A stretch of DNA of 64,000 bases from Cichorium intybus (taxonomy: Eukaryota > Streptophyta > Magnoliopsida > Asterales > Asteraceae): assembly GCA_023525715.1 (NCBI GenBank), contig CM042013.1, positions 77,564,994 through 77,628,993 on the forward strand. Direction: 5' to 3'. Each line of letters opens with the position of its first letter. The first letter of the stretch is position 1. Positions 58,623-64,000 of the stretch are shown piece by piece. The notes under the pieces were generated by a model. That model searched no databases. It saw only the letters and a list, made by a program, of their open reading frames with translations, and was not told where the DNA came from. The position numbers and the translations under genes were made by a program.

Positions 58623-59588
58623 TGACATCGCAGCGGTCTTCAGGCGGTCAAAAATAGTAAAATAAACCTAACACACACCAGTATATCGGTAGTCAGGGTC
58701 GATCCACAGGAGTTACGTGGTCAAGGTAGGCAACAGATTACCAACTGTAGTGTCACTCTACAGCCAGAGGATCTAGTCTCCGACTTTTACCAAAAGCAAT
58801 CCCGAATTCCAATAAATCCAAAAACTAATTCTAATCCAATTCAACTTCTAAACTAACATGAGTTACTGAAATCAGAAAGTAAAGTCTAAATTCAGAAACA
58901 CGATAACCATCCAACACAATCAAACATCCACATTTCATCCAAAAGCATAAAATACCGAAAAGAGAGCAATTAACACTAACCGAATGATTAAATATCAAAA
59001 ACTCAGATCCTACTTGTTCCAAAACAGAAAACATAAAATTCAGAAACTAAGAACTAATGCCAATGGTTGTCACACCCAAAAACACTAGCCAAAGCTACTA
59101 AAGGTACTAAACTAATTGGAAATTAAAAGAGAAAAACACAAAATATCAATTACGGTTGCTGAAAACTGAAACTCGGAGTCAAAGAAGCCTTGGGGTCGTT
59201 CCTATGCCAGGTCTTTGCTGCATTTTTCGACCTAGAACCCTCTATTTATAGTTGTGAAAAATAAAAGACCGCACCGCGCACAAATAGAATCCGTGGAGCG
59301 CGTACGGGTTTATCCCCGTTTTCTCGGCATTTGAATCTTCTCCACCGCCTCATTGCTGAGTCACCACGTCGCGCCCTTGTTCATACCGCGACACGCGTGT
59401 GAATTCGACTGTTTTGTCTTTATCTTCAAACTTCTTCCATTTTGTACGCTTTTAGCCTCTGTTTACATCTTTTCTTTCCAAACAAGCACTGACAGAAAAA
59501 GTGAGAATACCACAACATATATGATATAAATTCACCAAAAATAGGGCTCAACAACGACTAAAATACTTGATATTACTAGGCGTTCTCA
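58623..59588 (-). repeat. 5' LTR of Athila copy 1
   Basis: 966 bp. On the plus strand it starts TGACATCGCAGCGG and ends GGCGTTCTCA, where TGTCA has become TCTCA. TATA box on the minus strand at 59243-59250. Mismatches to the 3' LTR are scattered and mostly single-base. Confidence 0.92.
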
Positions 59589-59596
59589 ACGGCTAA

Positions 59597-60576
59597 TGAC
59601 ATCGCAGCGGTCGTCATGCGGTCAAAAATAAGAAAATACCTAACACACACTTAGCATAGTGGTAGTCAGGGTCGATCCACAGGAGTTACGTGGTCGAGAC
59701 AGGTGACAGATTACCAACTGCAGTGTCACGCTACAGCCAGAGGACCTAGTTCCTAACTTTTGACGATTAATCCCAAAAAGCATAAAATAAAACAATTCCA
59801 AGCAAGCATGAACTAAGCTAAACTACCAACCAAACCTTGTTACTTACTGAAATCAGAAGCACATCTCCAAATCAGAAGCAAAGAAAGGCAAATCTATCAT
59901 CAAACACAATTCAATCATTCCAAAAAATCATTCACAAGCATAAATACCGAAAAACTAAGCAATTAATAGAAACCAAATGATTCTCATTAACCAAATCAGA
60001 TCCAACATGTTCAAAACAGTAACCAAACTTATTAAAAACAGAAACAAAGACTCAATGTCAATGGTTGTCACTCCCAAAGACACTAGCCACTATCACTAAC
60101 TATTTAACTAATTAAAAATTAAAGATAAAAACATGAAAATACCAAAAGATGGTTGCTGAAGCTTAATCTCGGAGTCAAAGAGCCTTGGGGGTCGATTTCA
60201 CACCAGGTCTTCGCTAATTTTTCGACCTAAAAGCCTCTATTTATAGTTGCAAAAATCTCGAGACCGCGCTGCGCATAGGTGGATCCCGCGTCGCGCGTAG
60301 GGGTTTATCCCTGTTTTATCGGAATTTGAATTCATTCCACTGCCTCATACCCGCATCGCGCATTGATGAATTCCGCGGTGTGCGTACGTCTTTTCCTGAT
60401 TTTGCCTTGATCTTCAAACTTCTTCCAAATTGCACGCTTTTGGTCCCTGTTTCCATTATTTCTTTCCAAACAAGTGCTGGCACGAAAAGTGAGAATACCA
60501 CGATATATATGATATAATTTCACTAAGAATAGGGCTCACCAACGACTAAAATATGTGATATTACTAGGCGTTGTGA
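59597..60576 (-). repeat. 3' LTR of Athila copy 2
   Basis: TGACATCGCAGCGG...GGCGTTGTGA on the plus strand, with the terminal TGTCA changed to TGTGA. It is more diverged from the copy 1 LTRs than those are from each other. TATA box on the minus strand at 60238-60245; CpG-rich motifs at 60262-60390. Confidence 0.88.
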
Positions 60577-61920
60577 AACACCCCACACTTGTGCCTTGCT
60601 TGTCCCCAAATAGATTTTAAGTAAGACTCAAATAATTTTTGACTGTGTTCAGTTTCAAAACTTATTACCTTATGAGTTAGAGTGAAATAGTTCGTGAAAA
60701 CAAAATCGGAATGTTCTTAGGAATTCATGGATTTCTAGAGAACCCTTGATTACAAATTTTCTGTCCACAATGAAGTGTACGTACTCATTCAGATTCTAAA
60801 TGCCATTAAAGAATTGTCCATGACTTTCGATGCTGTCCGTGTAGCGAGCTTTCAGAAATACCATCCCTGACCAGACGATCTTAGGTGGCAAGGTGCATAA
60901 GGCCCACCCATTTTAGACCTACCGGCTCGAACAACAAAGGTCACTGATTGACAATTCCTTCCTAAATTCCAATCCTAAAACAGTCCAATCTTCTAGACTC
61001 ATAAAACTCAACTTATTTGGCTCAACTAATAGCATGATCACAACTAAATAATATTTCTCGAAAAATAGTAATGCTATAAACAATCAAAAACTATTAATTT
61101 CAAAATTATAACCTATTAAAATTTTTGAAAAAGTTGCTAAAACTTTGAAAATCGGTCATTTTCGCAAAAATTTCAAAAACACTACTCTTTCGACCATCCA
61201 CACCGCACACTTAAAATCGTACAACGTCCCCGTTGTACAAAAATTATTTAGAACAAGGGAGAAAGAGTTACCCCTTTTGACGGTAGATCGCGTGGTTGGT
61301 GCTTGCTGTCACAGGTACAAATACGAACACAAAAAGGTTCATGATTTCGCGTTCTGGAGTTGTAGCGCAACAGTGAACACGCCGGTAGTCAAGACAAGTA
61401 GAGGGGGCACGGTGACCCCACACTTGCTTGGAACAACTCCTCCAATTTTTGGTATCACATCTATGACTCACATAGAAGATTAAACGCAAACAGAACAAGC
61501 AAATACTAAAGGAGAAAATGTACAACATATTAACTTTATGTGTTTCGGATAGCCGCGACGCGTGATTGAAGAGCGCGCATCACGGTAATTACGAGAGTTG
61601 AAACGACCGTCAAATGGGAAATGACCGCTTCAAATGGGAAACTACCGTCACGGTAATTACGAGAGTTGAAACTACCGTCAAATTACGAGAGTGTCGTGGC
61701 GCGGTAATTTCAGCAGATTTGCCCAATTTCAAACACTCACAATAAGCATTTAACAAAAAAGCAAGTAAATTTTATTACTTCCTAATGTCGTGAGGCTTAT
61801 TATTTTTTTCAACCCTAAACAAATTTTCCTAGAAATTATTAACAAATTGTTCAACTATTCCTAACCTAAAAATGCAAAAACAAATGTACCAAAAATTCAG
61901 AAACAATTACATCAATCCCC
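60577..61920 (-). other. 3' untranslated region of Athila copy 2
   Basis: PPT on the minus strand AAGTGTGGGGTGTT (60577-60590). It carries a CpG-rich block at 61551-61700 with the phrase CGGTAATTACGAGAGTTGAA repeated with variations (61585, 61650), absent in this form from copy 1. No gene is seen. Confidence 0.65.
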
Positions 61921-61923
61921 TTT

Positions 61924-63249
61924 TTAGTCATGGGCAGTATCGTCGTATTTTCCTTCTTCTGGATCCGTTTCTTCCATTGGTTCTTCCTCCTCCTCCCCTC
62001 TGAGTGGCGGCTGAGGTCTCGGTAGGGCACAATTGTTCTTTTCAAGAAGCGCAACAACACAATCCGCTAACCAAAGAAGCTGTGTCTGTGTGTTCTCCGA
62101 TCTCCTGTCCACCTCATGCATTGCAAAAGATTGAACCTGATGCTCCCGCATGTGTGATTCCATACTCCTATAGAGTGCTTTTACTTTGTTCGCAAGGAAT
62201 CGGGACTACATGGTAGCTGGTGATAGACCACGGGGTAGACTGGTGACTGACTTTAACCTCTGTCTAGATGTAGACAGCTCGGACCGGAGCGCCGGGAAGG
62301 GCATGCGATCAACAGATGTGAGTCCATCGTCCACATAGATAACCTCCCGCGTGGTGGTCACAGGCAGGCAAAATGGGATTGGAGGTATAACCTCCAATCC
62401 ATCAGTCGTGTGTGCAGATAATAACCCATACGAGTCCGCCAATCGTGTGATAAAGTGCCCCCCTCCCAATGCGGTATATTTCATAGGTGCATCGGTTATT
62501 TGTTTGAAGTAATCGGCAACGAAATACGAGATGTTACAAGTCTCAAGCATCCTCGTTGCTGCCCACATTAAATGCAATTCTCAGGGTAACACTTTCTCCA
62601 CATCTGCGCGAGGCCACATCATGGTTGTTATGAGCCGGTGTAACATACGGTGTGCTGGCAGATGCATGTAACACTCCCGGACAGTATTTTCATGATACCG
62701 GGTGGAAGATATCGTGCTCCAATACTCAGCTGGTGAGAAAGAATCATCCATGGTACAGCTGGCTCGTCTGTGAAACGTCTCAAACACCGGTGTCTGCGAC
62801 TCCTCTTTTGTATATAACCCAATGTGGTACCCGAATTCCCGTAAGGTACAACTACGATCGTGATTTCCCAGACGAAATCGAACCGTCTCCAAGGTATCCA
62901 TACCAGTTTGCTTGTGATCAAAATGATAGCTGGCAAGGAATTGCAGGAGGACCTCGCGGTATACGGGTTCGTTCAGTTGCATTGCGTTTTCAAGTGCCCT
63001 GCAGGTGTAAGTTAGCTCCCCTGCTACGTAACCTCCCTGGACTAGCCAGTCCTTTAGGTGATCCAGAATCCCTGATTCCCTGGTCAACTCCCAGTTGACC
63101 GTGCGGGATGGCAGTATACGTTTATGTTGACACACGCCCCGGCGATTGAGAAAGCTAGCCGCACGTACTCTATCGGTTTGTGTAGTCAAAGAATTCCAAT
63201 CAAGCGATTCAGAACTGCCGGATGAAGACATAATGCCTGCAGAATGCAT
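61924..63249 (-). pseudogene. Athila copy 2: third ORF (env position), two nonsense codons
   Basis: A single frame of 442 codons runs from 63249 (or from the better-placed second Met at 63231, MSSSGSSESLDW) to 61924. Its only breaks are TGA at 62578-62580 and TAG at 62203-62205. It shows the conserved region HKRILPSRTVNWELTRESG, ETVRFRLGNHDRSCTLREFG and IGLYTKEES, a middle region with GGGHFITRLADSYGLLSAHT, and a C-terminal acidic tail (EEEEEPMEETDPEEG). No clear signal peptide or transmembrane helix is seen, so calling it an envelope would be unjustified. The first stop fits CGA to TGA. Confidence 0.8.
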
Positions 63250-64000
63250 AAAAAATTGATAATTAATGCACTGTCTAGCGTTCGACGCGGCGCGTGATAA
63301 GACATGCCGCGACGCGTCATACGAACATTCTTATTCCGCGTCGTGGTCTGTAACAGTCCACGGCGCGGCGAACGATTTCACCCCAAAAATCAACGATTAT
63401 GTCTATTTTAAACCAGTTATCTTGAATCTAAGAATTGGGTTTTACGGAGTACAATAGCCTAAGCCTAATTTCACTATCAATTTTAAAAGACAATTGCTAC
63501 ATTACGATTTACAAAGGCTTTTTGTCATACTCCAAGACTTCAAAAGAAAAGAGAAGAAAGATTATACTTACTTGATTCTGCTGGGAAGAATACGACGATG
63601 CAGGTGAGTAGATTGCACTAAAGATTTTATCACGGTAAAGAATGCAACGAATTAAGCAGTTTGGATTATATACAAGTGTGAGGGTTTTGGAATGGAGTTC
63701 AAACTCTGTTTTTGGTGATTATCTCTAAATTCAAATTAAGATAAGACCGCGACGTGGGAAGCTTCTATCCGCGTCGCGTATAAAAATTTGATTTTAATTA
63801 TAATCGCGAAAACTCGACACGCGCGGCGCGGATCCTAGGATCCCGTGTCATGGTGTTGCAAAATTACCAAAATGACCCCACACTTGCTCTTTTCTCACCG
63901 TGACCAATTGAGCGTAATTGTTATCGTTAAGAGAGATGCACTTATACAAATGATGATCGGGTTGCCTCCCGACAAGCGCTAAGTTTAACGTCTTCAGCCG
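63250..64000 (-). other. spacer of Athila copy 2
   Basis: Non-coding; homologous to 51861-52630 of copy 1. It contains CpG-rich blocks at 63277-63375 and 63747-63850, the latter around the perfect palindrome GGATCCTAGGATCC. Confidence 0.65.

Larger units (their letters stand above)
48279..59588 (-). mobile_element. Athila-type gypsy retrotransposon, copy 1, 11.3 kb
   Basis: Minus orientation: 5' LTR 58623-59588, PBS 58601-58620, gag, protease, RT, RNase H, integrase, a third ORF, and 3' LTR 48279-49245. The flanks are GCGGC (48274-48278) and ACGGC (59589-59593), a target duplication with one change. The LTRs are nearly equal in length (967 and 966 bp) and show about 15 mismatches over the first 530 aligned bases by hand count. 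All coding parts carry stops or shifts. Confidence 0.92.
45211..64000 (-). mobile_element. Ty3/gypsy chromovirus-like element, minus strand, interrupted by two Athila elements
   Basis: The visible parts are its 3' LTR (45211-46608) and the pol 3' half (46604-48278). The rest must lie beyond the Athila insertions, outside the window. The C-terminal sequence type (HISHLRK, then KKLRNKEIRIVKVQW, PEEQMRSKYP) is that of Tekay/Del-like chromoviruses. The 59589-59596 octamer is the only other scrap of it that I can see. Confidence 0.75.
59597..64000 (-). mobile_element. Athila-type retrotransposon, copy 2, cut by the window end
   Basis: It has the same orientation and family as copy 1, starting 8 bp after it. 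The visible parts are the 3' LTR (59597-60576), the 3' untranslated region and the third ORF (61924-63249). The spacer ends at GTTTAACGTCTTCAGCCG, which corresponds to about 52625 of copy 1. Gag-pol and the 5' LTR are outside the window. Confidence 0.9.

Overview
This window is eukaryotic plant DNA, AT-rich and dominated by transposable elements. The plant retroelement lineages (Ty1/copia, Ty3/gypsy chromovirus, Athila), a plant-type carboxylesterase and PIF/Harbinger, hAT, Helitron and SINE insertions point to a dicot with a large genome. I suspect an asterid such as Asteraceae, but that is inference from the general look of the repeats. No bacterial-type operons, CRISPR arrays or rRNA genes are present.

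Only one host gene looks intact: an intronless class-I carboxylesterase (CXE / 2-hydroxyisoflavanone-dehydratase-like) at 10117-11115 (+). It sits in an island (about 7.7-14 kb) between retrotransposon blocks. A SINE lies just upstream and a second SINE, in inverted orientation, just downstream. The downstream SINE is split by a PIF/Harbinger-type element (11473-13321, TSD TAA) that carries a Myb/SANT-like gene broken by a single TGA.

Layout. 1-7180: 3' half of an old copia element (family A) whose 3' LTR is split by a 1.9-kb gypsy-type solo LTR. 7180-9750: an inverted copia 3'-UTR fragment, then AT-rich DNA without genes. 9750-13340: SINE, CXE gene, SINE, Harbinger. 14037-14835: a probable LTR on the minus strand. 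15758 to the window end: one continuous nest built inside a second family-A copia element (E0).

The nest can be unwound from its junctions. The E0 5' LTR (15758-30115) holds a 3.35-kb Helitron (15895-19240), which carries a fragment of a signal-peptide-peptidase-like gene. It also holds a TG...CA solo LTR (19430-29700), which in turn holds a young, structurally intact copia element (20544-29457, TSD ACTTT, one 1339-codon gag-pol ORF). The E0 pol is then cut by another family-A copy (32620-40719, TSD GAAAC), which carries a hAT MITE in its 5' LTR. It is cut again by a gag-only deletion derivative of a third copia family (41374-45080, TSD TTGTG). From 45211 it is cut by a chromovirus-like gypsy element on the minus strand. 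That gypsy element's RNase H region is itself hit by two Athila elements in the same orientation (48279-59588, and 59597 past the window end), separated by 8 bp.

These elements share no host pathway. The intact copia at 20544-29457 is the only one that looks able to supply its own machinery. Most of the others are dead by nonsense codons, frameshifts or deletion. The most distinctive signals are the SPPL capture by the Helitron, the CpG-rich paired inverted motifs of the Athila LTRs and UTRs, the repeated leader motif of the young copia, and the subterminal ACTCGG arrays of the hAT MITE.
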